64,000 nt of DNA, taken from positions 60,200 to 124,199 of the forward strand of contig BQML01000010.1 of the NCBI GenBank assembly GCA_022180565.1. The letters run 5' to 3'. Shown piece after piece: positions 56,165 through 63,350 of the stretch; positions within the stretch are counted from its first letter, which is position 1; each line of letters opens with the position of its first letter. Source of the DNA: Bacteroidia bacterium (GTDB taxonomy: Bacteria; Bacteroidota; Ignavibacteria; UBA10030). Under the pieces are notes generated by a model that ran no database searches, was not told the origin of the DNA, and worked only from the letters and a program-made list of their open reading frames with translations. The position numbers and the translations under genes are program-made.

Positions 56165-56875
56165 TTACTTCGGATTCGTCGGCCGAATATCCATCTCACT
56201 CAGCATAGCTCGTGAGGGGAGAGTCACCGCCGCAAGGACGGCTTCCGCCACATCATCCGGGGCCAGGATCTTTCCCGCCTTGTCGGGATTTCGGGCTCCC
56301 GAGAAGGTCGTGTCAACCGATCCGGGGCATACAGTTATCACCCGGATGTTCTTCTCTCTCACCTCCAGCATGAGACAGCGCGAGAATCCGATCAACGCCC
56401 ATTTCGTCGCGGCATACCCGGCTCCGCCGATGAATGCATTCTTGCCCGCGAGCGAGGAAACATTGACGATGACACCGCTTTCCTGCCGTTCCATGCGCTC
56501 CAGCACGAGTTTCGTCGTTTGGAAGAGCGCCCGCACGTTGAGGGCCCACATTGCATCGAAATCGTCCACCGAAAGTTCCCGCACAGGAGCGAATCGACCG
56601 ATGCCTGCATTGTTCACCAGAATATCGATCCTCCCCAGTTCCCTCTCAACGATCTCCACGACGTTCTTCAGAGCCTGATCATCGGTAATGTCGCCCCGAG
56701 CAACGACCGCTTTTCCTCCGCGTGCGCTTATGGACGATTGGACTTCCCGCAAATCCCTTTCGGTCCGTGCATTCAGGGCAACCACAGCTCCCTCCGCTGC
56801 CAGACGTTCGGCAATGGCTCTGCCGATCCCTCTTCCCGCCCCGGTGACGAGAGCCGTTCTTGCCTTGAGTTTCAT
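56165..56875 (-). CDS. Short-chain dehydrogenase/reductase
   Basis: 236 aa classical SDR. NADP-type TGAGRGIG at residues 11-18, NNAG, Ser in VNVSSLAG and YxxxK in AGYAATKWAL. The ATGA overlap with the sepiapterin-reductase-like gene upstream suggests a role in the same pterin pathway, for instance a second side-chain reduction. The closest general match is 3-oxoacyl-ACP-reductase-like, so specificity is open. Confidence 0.85.
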   Translation of the reverse strand: MKLKARTALVTGAGRGIGRAIAERLAAEGAVVALNARTERDLREVQSSISARGGKAVVARGDITDDQALKNVVEIVERELGRIDILVNNAGIGRFAPVRELSVDDFDAMWALNVRALFQTTKLVLERMERQESGVIVNVSSLAGKNAFIGGAGYAATKWALIGFSRCLMLEVREKNIRVITVCPGSVDTTFSGARNPDKAGKILAPDDVAEAVLAAVTLPSRAMLSEMDIRPTNPK

Positions 56876-57555
56876 ACGCGCAAATCTCCGACGAGAGGCC
56901 GTATCACGAGTTCCTCCACTGTCAAATGCGGAGGCTGCATGATCGCGTCACAAACAATGTCCGCAATTTCTTCCGGCTCCATCATGACAGAGCCGTACTT
57001 CTTCCGAAGGTGGGGAGGCCACATCGGTGTTCGAACGGCGCCTGGAAACACATTCATCACGCGCACCTGCCGGTGCCGAATTTCTTCGCGCAGGGAATTC
57101 ATCATTGCGACCGTGCCGGCCTTTGACGCTGAGTAGGCCGATGACCCTGTATAGACGGTCTTCACCGCGTACGAGGCAATGTTCACGATCAGTCCCCGGC
57201 CTCTCCGAATCATCCCCGGCAGTACAGCCTTGGTGACGAACATGGTTCCCAGGAGGTTTGTTTGAAGGACTTGTCCGAACTCGCGCGAGGAAGTGCGCAG
57301 GAATTCCTTAAACACCGTTATTCCCGCGCTGTGCACGACCACGTCAATCGGCCCTACCGACGCCACTGCCTTCCTTACCGCCCTGTTGACGTCCGATTCC
57401 CTGCGGATATCGCACGCCACCGTCCGCAATCGTCCCGTGGATCCCTGCGCCTGCGGCCGCCGCGACAAGCCCACCACAGAATTCCCCCGGACAACAAGCT
57501 TCTCTGCGAGCGCCTTCCCGATGCCACTGCCGGCCCCTGTGACAAGAATGTTCAT
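56872..57555 (-). CDS. SDR resembling Chlorobium sepiapterin reductase
   Basis: 227 aa. NADP motif VTGAGSGIG, catalytic Ser in NIASYAVKT and YxxxK in SAYSASKAG. The C-terminal end, FPGAVRTPMW ... MMEPEEIADIV ... VEELVIRPLVGD, closely recalls the Chlorobium tepidum sepiapterin reductase as I remember it, especially the TPMW and IRPxxGD elements. It lies 3 bp after folE and next to a PTPS gene, which together would convert GTP to tetrahydrobiopterin. Product stereochemistry cannot be read. A generic SDR is the alternative. Confidence 0.75.
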   Translation of the reverse strand: MNILVTGAGSGIGKALAEKLVVRGNSVVGLSRRPQAQGSTGRLRTVACDIRRESDVNRAVRKAVASVGPIDVVVHSAGITVFKEFLRTSSREFGQVLQTNLLGTMFVTKAVLPGMIRRGRGLIVNIASYAVKTVYTGSSAYSASKAGTVAMMNSLREEIRHRQVRVMNVFPGAVRTPMWPPHLRKKYGSVMMEPEEIADIVCDAIMQPPHLTVEELVIRPLVGDLRV

Positions 57556-57558
57556 GGA

Positions 57559-58134
57559 TTATGCAGGCAAATCCCTCTGGAGCAGAGTGAGAAACTCGTT
57601 GCGCGTTTTCACATCATTCCGAAAACTTCCCAGCATGGCGCTGGTGGTCGCAACAGAGTTTTGCTTTTCCACCCCCCGCATCATCATGCACAAGTGTCGT
57701 GCTTCCGTCACCACGCCCACTCCCGTCGGCTTCAGCTCCTGAAACAAGGTCTCCGCGATCTGCTGGGTAAGCCGCTCCTGGACCTGCAACCGACGGCTGA
57801 ACATCTCCACGAGGCGCGGAAGTTTACTCAAACCCACAATCCTCCCGTTGGGAACATACGCGATGTGGCAGCGTCCGTAAAAAGGCACAAGATGATGCTC
57901 GCAAAGGCTGAAGAAATCGATGTCCTTGACGATCACCATCTCGCTGTATCGCTCTTTGAAGATAGCGCCGTTCAGGATCTTTCCAACATCCTCCTTGTAT
58001 CCCTTCGTGAGGAATTCGTACATCCTTGCCACGCGCTCCGGCGTGCGTTTCAATCCCTCCCGCCCGGCATTCTCCCCCAACGATTCCAACAGCGACCGGA
58101 TGATCGTCTCAACTCCCGTCAATGAAGAATTCAT
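57559..58134 (-). CDS. folE: GTP cyclohydrolase I
   Basis: Makes dihydroneopterin triphosphate from GTP, 191 aa from ATG 58134 (ATGA overlap with the PTPS gene). [17 protein letters not shown], zinc-site [37 protein letters not shown], and the second Cys/His region [17 protein letters not shown]. The product feeds both folate and biopterin/queuosine branches. Here the neighbours point to biopterin. Confidence 0.96.
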   Translation of the reverse strand: MNSSLTGVETIIRSLLESLGENAGREGLKRTPERVARMYEFLTKGYKEDVGKILNGAIFKERYSEMVIVKDIDFFSLCEHHLVPFYGRCHIAYVPNGRIVGLSKLPRLVEMFSRRLQVQERLTQQIAETLFQELKPTGVGVVTEARHLCMMMRGVEKQNSVATTSAMLGSFRNDVKTRNEFLTLLQRDLPA

Positions 58135-58544
58135 TTCTGTTCGCCTCTGTATTCCACTGCATTGTTTTCCGTTTCCTGCAGACGGATGGAATGGAGCCGC
58201 CCGCGAGGAATAGCGGGAGCCAGAACGTTCCAAAAGGCCATCGCAATGTTTTCCGCCGTCGGAATGACGCCCCGGAGGAAATCAACGTCATGATTCAAAT
58301 GCTTGTGATCGACCTTGTCAAGAATCTCACGCGCGAGGATCTTCTTCAGTTCCTTCAGGTCAAGGACATATCCGGTTTCCTCTCCGACTTCTCCCGCCAC
58401 AGTCACTTCCAGCACATAATTGTGTCCATGACCATTCGGGCTCGCACATTTATCAAACAACCTGAAATTCTCTTCCTCGGAAAGCTCCGCGTTGTACAGT
58501 CGATGGGAAGCGCTGAATGTCGCCCTGCGCGTTACGTACATCAT
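58131..58544 (-). CDS. 6-pyruvoyltetrahydropterin synthase (QueD/PTPS family)
   Basis: 137 aa. Zinc ligands H14 in FSASHRLY and H39/H41 in PNGHGHNY; active-site C33, with D79-H80 and E124. The segments [21 protein letters not shown] and [12 protein letters not shown], and the ETENN near the end, are strikingly like animal PTPS rather than the shorter bacterial QueD. Thus 6-pyruvoyl-tetrahydropterin is the likely product, though a queuosine role (QueD) cannot be ruled out. Flanked by folE and a peroxiredoxin, ATGA overlaps on both sides. Confidence 0.88.
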   Translation of the reverse strand: MMYVTRRATFSASHRLYNAELSEEENFRLFDKCASPNGHGHNYVLEVTVAGEVGEETGYVLDLKELKKILAREILDKVDHKHLNHDVDFLRGVIPTAENIAMAFWNVLAPAIPRGRLHSIRLQETENNAVEYRGEQK

Positions 58545-59014
58545 AAGGCCTTCCTCGACGTCGTCAGGCTCTCCAACACCGCCTCGGTATGGCCATCGAC
58601 CCTGACTTTCGGAAAGAGAGCCTGAATCATACCGTCTTCGTCAATCACAAAGGTCGTTCGCTCGACTCCCATGAACGTCCTGCCGTACATCGATTTTTTC
58701 TTCCACACTCCGTACGTATTGATGACTTTCTTGTCGGGATCGCTGAGGAGCGGAAACCTAAGCCCGTACCGCTCTGCGAATCTCGCATGGGATTCCACAC
58801 TGTCGGCGCTCACACCCAGCACAATGGCCCCGCGTTTCCGAAACTCCGAAATCCTGTCATTGAACGAACAGGCTTCTTTCGTACAACCGGGCGTTTGATC
58901 TTTCGGATAGAAGTAGAGAACAATCTTCTTCCCCCGAAAGTCCTTCAGGTGAACCGTACGACCGGTGGAATCCGGGAGCGAGAATTCGGGAGCCTTTTCT
59001 CCAATGGCGGGCAT
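58541..59014 (-). CDS. bcp: Peroxiredoxin, BCP type
   Basis: Thiol peroxidase, 157 aa. Thioredoxin fold with FYPKDQTPGCTKEACSF: the peroxidatic Cys and a resolving Cys five residues later, the atypical 2-Cys form. SLPDSTGRTVHLKDFRGK and the C-terminal VERTTFVIDEDG are family-typical. It overlaps the PTPS gene. A second peroxiredoxin gene lies 480 bp upstream. Confidence 0.94.
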   Translation of the reverse strand: MPAIGEKAPEFSLPDSTGRTVHLKDFRGKKIVLYFYPKDQTPGCTKEACSFNDRISEFRKRGAIVLGVSADSVESHARFAERYGLRFPLLSDPDKKVINTYGVWKKKSMYGRTFMGVERTTFVIDEDGMIQALFPKVRVDGHTEAVLESLTTSRKAL

Positions 59015-59026
59015 GCGACAAGAAAT

Positions 59027-59467
59027 CTAGAATGCGATGGGAACAATGAACGTAATGACAACAGCGATACCGAGAAATAAGTTCAGAACAAAAAGGACAA
59101 CGGACTGTCGATGAATTCTTCTCGATCCGTCGGTATTGGCTGAATGCATGCGGGGGGAGAGAATGTATCGATCGTACACATTCAAGAGCATGCCGCCAAA
59201 AACGAGAATGAGAGCGAATCGTAGTTTCAACCCCGCTGACTCCGACGCTCCGGCAAGTTGGACCAGGATTGTTGCCGCCAGGATAACGAGAACCCCGAGC
59301 ATGGCGGAACTGAATCGGCGGAAGATGGTTCCCGTCAGCGCGCCCGCCATTTCTCGGGGCACTTGCATGAAAATCTGGGGAGCGACGAGCAACCAGAGGA
59401 CGGCGGACCCGCCGATCCACAGACTCAGGCAAAGCACTTGAAGGATCAGAATGAGAGAAGAGATCAT
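59027..59467 (-). CDS. DUF4149-like integral membrane protein
   Basis: 146 aa with four membrane segments (about 2-28, 52-70, 82-100, 122-145). The pattern of the first segment (LSLWIGGSAVLWLLVAPQIF) and FRRFSSAMLGVLV resembles DUF4149/TMEM205-like proteins, of unknown function. Located between two peroxiredoxin genes on the same strand. Confidence 0.75.
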   Translation of the reverse strand: MISSLILILQVLCLSLWIGGSAVLWLLVAPQIFMQVPREMAGALTGTIFRRFSSAMLGVLVILAATILVQLAGASESAGLKLRFALILVFGGMLLNVYDRYILSPRMHSANTDGSRRIHRQSVVLFVLNLFLGIAVVITFIVPIAF

Positions 59468-59496
59468 GAGGCGGAGCGCCGGACGGCAGGCTGCCC

Positions 59497-59970
59497 CTAC
59501 TTCAACCCGGAGACGGCCTTTTCGACCTCAGCATACGAGGGCTCCACACCGGGATTCTCCGAAATCCACGCATACCGGACCACGCCCTGCTTGTCCAGAA
59601 CGAAGACAGACCGCTTGGCCGCAGTGTAGCCCTTCAAGCCTCCAAAATCATCATAGAGCCCACAATACTCCGAGCTGACCTTACGGGTATAATCGGAAAG
59701 AAGCGGATAGGAGAGGTTATTTTGCGTTGCGAACCCCTTGTTGGCAAAGGGGGAATCCACGCTGATTCCGACAATCTGGGCATTGAGCGCATTGAAGTTT
59801 GCGAGCGCGTCGCGGAGCGAGCACATCTCCTTGGTGCATACTCCGGTGAAGGCGCCGGGATAGAAAGCAAGAACAGTAACCTTTCCGAGAAACTCCTTCA
59901 GAGAGCGCTGGTTCTTGTCCGTATCCGGCAATGTAAAATCAGGAGCTTTATCGCCTGTCTTGATCGCCAT
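59497..59970 (-). CDS. Peroxiredoxin (AhpC/TSA superfamily)
   Basis: 157 aa from ATG 59970, preceded by AAGGAGA 5 bp upstream. The in-frame extension to 60213 is not peroxiredoxin-like and overlaps perR. Peroxidatic Cys in YPGAFTGVCTKEMCS, Arg in AKRSVFVLDKQGVVRY, LPDTDKNQRSLKEFLGK at the N-terminus. Typical of Bacteroidota/Chlorobiota thiol peroxidases. Located 95 bp after perR; no promoter of its own is obvious, so perR may be co-transcribed. Confidence 0.93.
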   Translation of the reverse strand: MAIKTGDKAPDFTLPDTDKNQRSLKEFLGKVTVLAFYPGAFTGVCTKEMCSLRDALANFNALNAQIVGISVDSPFANKGFATQNNLSYPLLSDYTRKVSSEYCGLYDDFGGLKGYTAAKRSVFVLDKQGVVRYAWISENPGVEPSYAEVEKAVSGLK

Positions 59971-60065
59971 GCAAATCTCCTTGAATTCATGTGAAAGGAT
60001 AAAACGACCCTTCTCTCCACGGTGGCGCGGAAAGGGGGCATGAGGAAAGGTACCGAGGGAATTCC

Positions 60066-60461
60066 TTAGTCTCTCAGGAGACACTCCGAGCAGGTACCGA
60101 AAAAGTCCAGCCTGTGCGATTGAATCGTGCCGGGTACTGCATGCCGGACTCTCTCGTTCAGATCTTCCTGGGGCGGAACATCCAGGTCTTTGACCTGTCC
60201 GCACTGCAGACATACGAAGTGATAATGCTCATCAACGAACGCGTCGTACCGCCTTGAGGATTCACCAAAATCGAGCTCCCGAATTTTACCTTGTTGCTTG
60301 AGGATGTTCAGATTTCGATACACTGTTCCCAGCGATATGTGGGGCATTTGTTCCCGCACGCGTTCGTACACCCACTCAGCGGTCGGATGTAATCGTGTTT
60401 TTCGGAGTACTTGTAGGATTCGTTCGCGTTGTTTGCTTCGTTTTGTCGTCAATGTTTGCAT
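60066..60461 (-). CDS. perR: Fur-family peroxide regulator, PerR type
   Basis: 131 aa metal-dependent repressor. Winged helix with HISLGTVYRNLNILKQQGKI as recognition region. Metal ligands H25 (LHPTAE), SRRYDAF, DEHYHF; structural zinc CLQC and CSEC pairs. An Asp follows the first CxxC (GQVKDLD), where Fur normally has Glu, which is the PerR feature. Downstream peroxiredoxins fit peroxide control. A near-consensus promoter and a dyad covering its ribosome-binding site lie upstream, suggesting autoregulation. Confidence 0.88.
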   Translation of the reverse strand: MQTLTTKRSKQRERILQVLRKTRLHPTAEWVYERVREQMPHISLGTVYRNLNILKQQGKIRELDFGESSRRYDAFVDEHYHFVCLQCGQVKDLDVPPQEDLNERVRHAVPGTIQSHRLDFFGTCSECLLRD

Positions 60462-60465
60462 GACA

Positions 60466-60480
60466 TTGGAACCTTTCCAA
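60466..60480 (-). promoter_or_regulatory. Dyad overlapping the perR ribosome-binding site
   Basis: TTGGAA, 3-base spacer, TTCCAA: perfect 6-bp arms. The GGAAAGG within serves as Shine-Dalgarno for ATG 60461. It could bind a repressor or form an RNA hairpin hiding the site. Confidence 0.45.
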
Positions 60481-60495
60481 AAAAACTACATCAAA

Positions 60496-60524
60496 AATAT
60501 ATCCAAACTGCACAGGAATGTCAA
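60496..60524 (-). promoter_or_regulatory. Near-consensus sigma-70 promoter of perR
   Basis: Minus strand TTGACA (60519-60524), 17 bp, TATATT (60496-60501). Predicted start near 60489, leader about 28 nt. Confidence 0.8.
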
Positions 60525-60552
60525 GTTCGTGCGGGATCGCACCGATTCAGCG

Positions 60553-60580
60553 CGTCTCACGCTGCGAAAGGAGTGAGACG
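60553..60580. repeat. Inverted repeat upstream of the perR promoter
   Basis: CGTCTCAC, 12-base spacer, GTGAGACG: 8-bp perfect arms, 28 bp in all, ending about 29 bp before the perR -35. The interval 60525-60723 carries no gene otherwise. It has the size of a homodimer operator. Confidence 0.5.
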
Positions 60581-60723
60581 TTTCTGGATAACGGGAGCCG
60601 CGCGAAGGTTTTCTCGTCAAATTTGATACCAAATCAAAAGCCTTTTTTGTATATTTGAGAATTCTGACTGTCACTCCATCGTTTTTTGGTGTGTCACGAA
60701 CGTACGTCGGGTTTGAGAGGTAC

Positions 60724-60810
60724 GGAAGGGTGCGAGAGTGGTTGAATCGGCCGGTCTCGAAAACCGGTGTGGCCTCCGGGCTACCGTGGGTTCGAATCCC
60801 ACCCCTTCCG
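60724..60810 (+). tRNA. tRNA-Ser (anticodon CGA)
   Basis: An 87-nt class II tRNA. Acceptor GGAAGGG/CCCTTCC, discriminator G typical of tRNA-Ser, anticodon stem CCGGT/ACCGG with loop CTCGAAA (anticodon CGA), long variable arm TGTGGCCTCCGGGCTACC, T-arm GTGGGTTCGAATCCCAC. CCA is not encoded. Its last 30 bp overlap, on the other strand, the 3' end of the glycosyltransferase gene. Confidence 0.97.
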
Positions 60811-62205
60811 CTGCATCGTCCCCCATGTCCGCACGCCGCGCACGAAAAAGTCCCAGAACGCTTTCACCCGCCACAGGATTGTTAACTGGCGATAGCCAAA
60901 GTTTTCTATAACCCCGAATGCCAGCAGGATCGCCAGATCACGGGGGCGCGGGTATCGCTGAAAGGATATTTCCTCCAACAGCACCGCGGCCACGGAAAAC
61001 ATGATGCCGTAAAAGAGCGACACAATAAAGAAGAGAACCGCCATCGGTACTTCGAGAATTCCGCCCGCGAACATGCCGACGACGGCAAGATATCCCAGGA
61101 ACTCTATGGCGGGACCGAGCAATTCGACAAACAGGAAATACGGCATCGCCGCCGAGCCGACGACACCGTATCGCCTGCTGAACAGCATGGACCCATGCGT
61201 CAGAATGGTTTCAAGCAAGCCCCGGTGCCATCGGTTTCGCTGCCGTCCGAGAATCCGGGCTGACTCCGGCGCCTCGGTCCAACACACGGGATCGGGGACA
61301 AAGACGATCCGGTACGGTTCTTTCCGATCCCGCTTGATTCTGTGCAGTCGAGTCACCAATTCCATGTCCTCCCCCACCGTGTTCCGGCTGTATCCGCCTG
61401 CTTCCAGCACCGCGGCCTTCTTGAACATCCCAAAAGCTCCCGAAATAATCAAAAGTCCGTTCATTCCATGCCAGGCCATACGTCCTGAGAGAAACGCCCG
61501 AAAGTATTCAACAACCTGGAAGATGGGAAGAAGCTTGTTCGACAACCTCACGTCAATCACACGTCCGTTGACGACTCGGCATCCGTTGGCGATGCGCACG
61601 ATTCCTCCGGCGGCGATCACGGTCTCGTCTTCAAGAAACGGCTTCATCACTCTCAGCAATGCCTCATCTTCGAGCAGCGAATCGGCATCGATACAGCATA
61701 CATATTCATGCCGGGCCGCATTAATCCCTGCATTCAGCGCGTCGGCCTTTCCGCCGTTTTCCTTGTCTACCACCATGAGGTTCCGGTACTCCGGACGGGC
61801 AGACCGGTAGATTCCCCGCACACGTTCCGTTTCGATGGTCGGAATATACAATTGATTCGACGGAAAGAGATCAAACTCGCTCCGCAGGCGATCCAAGGTG
61901 CCATCGCTCGACCCGTCGTTCACAAGAACGACGTCATAGTTTCCGTAATTCAGCTTCAGCAGGCTTCGCGTGCTCTCCACAATCGTCGTTTGTTCATTAA
62001 AGGCGGGGGCCACAACGGTGACCGGAGGCGCAAGCTCTGATTGCACCATGATGCGGTAATTACTGAATGCGTTGTGCCTCATGTAGTGCAGAATTTCTCT
62101 GTACGACCGGATGAGCAGAAACGTATATGTGGCGTTCACGCCGATGAAAAAGGCCGTCACCAGGTAGATGTAGGTTCCCAGAATGTATTCAAGAACCAGG
62201 CTCAT
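60781..62205 (-). CDS. Membrane glycosyltransferase, family 2
   Basis: 474 aa processive-type GT2. N-terminal membrane segment, then catalytic GT-A domain: VVAPAFNEQTTI, VLVNDGSSDGT, CIDADSLLEDEAL, GEDMELVTRLHR and the QxxRW box GRQRNRWHRGL. Three or four C-terminal membrane segments. This layout matches synthases of poly-N-acetylglucosamine, cellulose or hyaluronan type. The last residues (KGWDSNPR) are encoded by the antisense of tRNA-Ser, since no earlier stop occurs. Start overlaps the HEAT protein stop (ATGA). Confidence 0.92.
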   Translation of the reverse strand: MSLVLEYILGTYIYLVTAFFIGVNATYTFLLIRSYREILHYMRHNAFSNYRIMVQSELAPPVTVVAPAFNEQTTIVESTRSLLKLNYGNYDVVLVNDGSSDGTLDRLRSEFDLFPSNQLYIPTIETERVRGIYRSARPEYRNLMVVDKENGGKADALNAGINAARHEYVCCIDADSLLEDEALLRVMKPFLEDETVIAAGGIVRIANGCRVVNGRVIDVRLSNKLLPIFQVVEYFRAFLSGRMAWHGMNGLLIISGAFGMFKKAAVLEAGGYSRNTVGEDMELVTRLHRIKRDRKEPYRIVFVPDPVCWTEAPESARILGRQRNRWHRGLLETILTHGSMLFSRRYGVVGSAAMPYFLFVELLGPAIEFLGYLAVVGMFAGGILEVPMAVLFFIVSLFYGIMFSVAAVLLEEISFQRYPRPRDLAILLAFGVIENFGYRQLTILWRVKAFWDFFVRGVRTWGTMQRKGWDSNPR

Positions 62206-63350
62206 TCGCGAACGCCTTCGATTTCTTCCAGGACATGCAAGGCAACACCTCGGAGAATGGGATCCTGCTCGCCCGCCGCACTGCGGAGCCGCTCCATGCC
62301 CGCCTCACCCGATTTCGCCAAAGCCCGCGCCGCTGAAAGTCTTTCGTGAACCGAACCTGTCATGAGCCGTTCAGAAAGCAGAGGAACCGCGGTTGGCGAT
62401 CCGATCCGCTCCAACGCCCGCGTTGCGCTTGCCCGCAGAGAGGGATAAGGGTTCTTCAGCAAACGGACAAGGAGCTGTTCGGCCCGCTGATCCCCCAAAC
62501 GACCCAGTGCCTCTATCGCTTTCGCGCGAACCTGTGTATCGGGATAGGTGTCAGCCATGTGCATGAGCGGCTCGACGCCCGTAACGAAGCCTATCAGCGA
62601 AAGCATTTCAATGGCGAACAAAACCACCGACCGGTCGGGATAAGAAAGAGCCTCCACCAGATAAGGATAGGCTTGTTCCTCGAAATCTTTTACGATGAGA
62701 GAAAGCTCCAGGGCGGCCCAGCGAGAAATGCCGCGCGCTTTCTGAAGGATGGGGCGCAGGGATTCCACCCCCGCGATTTTGACGAGCGATTGCATGGCCT
62801 GAGTCCTGACGTCTGGGTGCTCGTCATCCAGCAGGGCTGTCAGCGCCTCCGCGGCGCTCGGAGCGCCGAGGAGTCCGAGATCCCGGGCGGCATGCGCACG
62901 GTGCCACCATTTCTTGCTCTTCAACTGATCCAGCTCATCCCGGACAAAGCCCAGCGATGCGTAGAAATACTGGAGCCGGCTCATCGATTCTCCCGTCAGA
63001 TCTCTGGAAAAATCCAAAAGCACGTTTCGAATTACCCCGCGATGGAGCCGCTTCCTGGCGGGTGTTGACCATGCCAGTCCGCTCTTGATCTGACCGAGCA
63101 GGGACTCATAGTACGTCGAAAGCGCCTCTTCGGGAGCTCCCTCAGGGGCCGGCCGTAACAGGATATCCGCGAACAACCCCGCATAGAAGTCGTACAACCG
63201 CATCTTTGTCTTCGACCGTCTTCCCTCAACCACCTTGTTGATCAATAACCCGACGGCCACAACGACTACAAAAAAGGTCGCTCCGATCGCAAGTGCGATC
63301 ACGATGACAAGTTCTGTTCTCATCGCCGATCCGGGGAACGCATATGGCAT
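62202..63350 (-). CDS. Membrane-anchored HEAT-repeat protein
   Basis: 382 aa. One N-terminal membrane segment (LVIVIALAIGATFFVVVVAV), a basic region, a helical domain of about 100 residues, then HEAT/PBS-type repeats: AHAARDLGLLGAPSAAEALT, ALLDDEHPDVRTQAMQSLVK, IEALGRLGDQRAEQLLVRLL, SATRALERIGSPTAVPLLSE, and ARALAKSGEAGMERL. Orientation suggests a cytoplasmic scaffold. ATG 63350 directly follows the barrel stop; ATG 63323 is an alternative. ATGA-coupled to the glycosyltransferase, so it probably acts as a partner of that synthase. Confidence 0.88.
   Translation of the reverse strand: MPYAFPGSAMRTELVIVIALAIGATFFVVVVAVGLLINKVVEGRRSKTKMRLYDFYAGLFADILLRPAPEGAPEEALSTYYESLLGQIKSGLAWSTPARKRLHRGVIRNVLLDFSRDLTGESMSRLQYFYASLGFVRDELDQLKSKKWWHRAHAARDLGLLGAPSAAEALTALLDDEHPDVRTQAMQSLVKIAGVESLRPILQKARGISRWAALELSLIVKDFEEQAYPYLVEALSYPDRSVVLFAIEMLSLIGFVTGVEPLMHMADTYPDTQVRAKAIEALGRLGDQRAEQLLVRLLKNPYPSLRASATRALERIGSPTAVPLLSERLMTGSVHERLSAARALAKSGEAGMERLRSAAGEQDPILRGVALHVLEEIEGVRE

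Noticed and set aside
60624..60656. TTGATA and TATATT before tRNA-Ser as promoter
   Set aside because: Spacing is 21 bp and it lies about 70 bp from the tRNA. Also includes a weak TTTGAT/ATCAAA dyad. Not convincing.
60671..60874. Minus-strand frame with GVGFEPTVARRPHRFSRPAD
   Set aside because: It is the antisense translation of tRNA-Ser.
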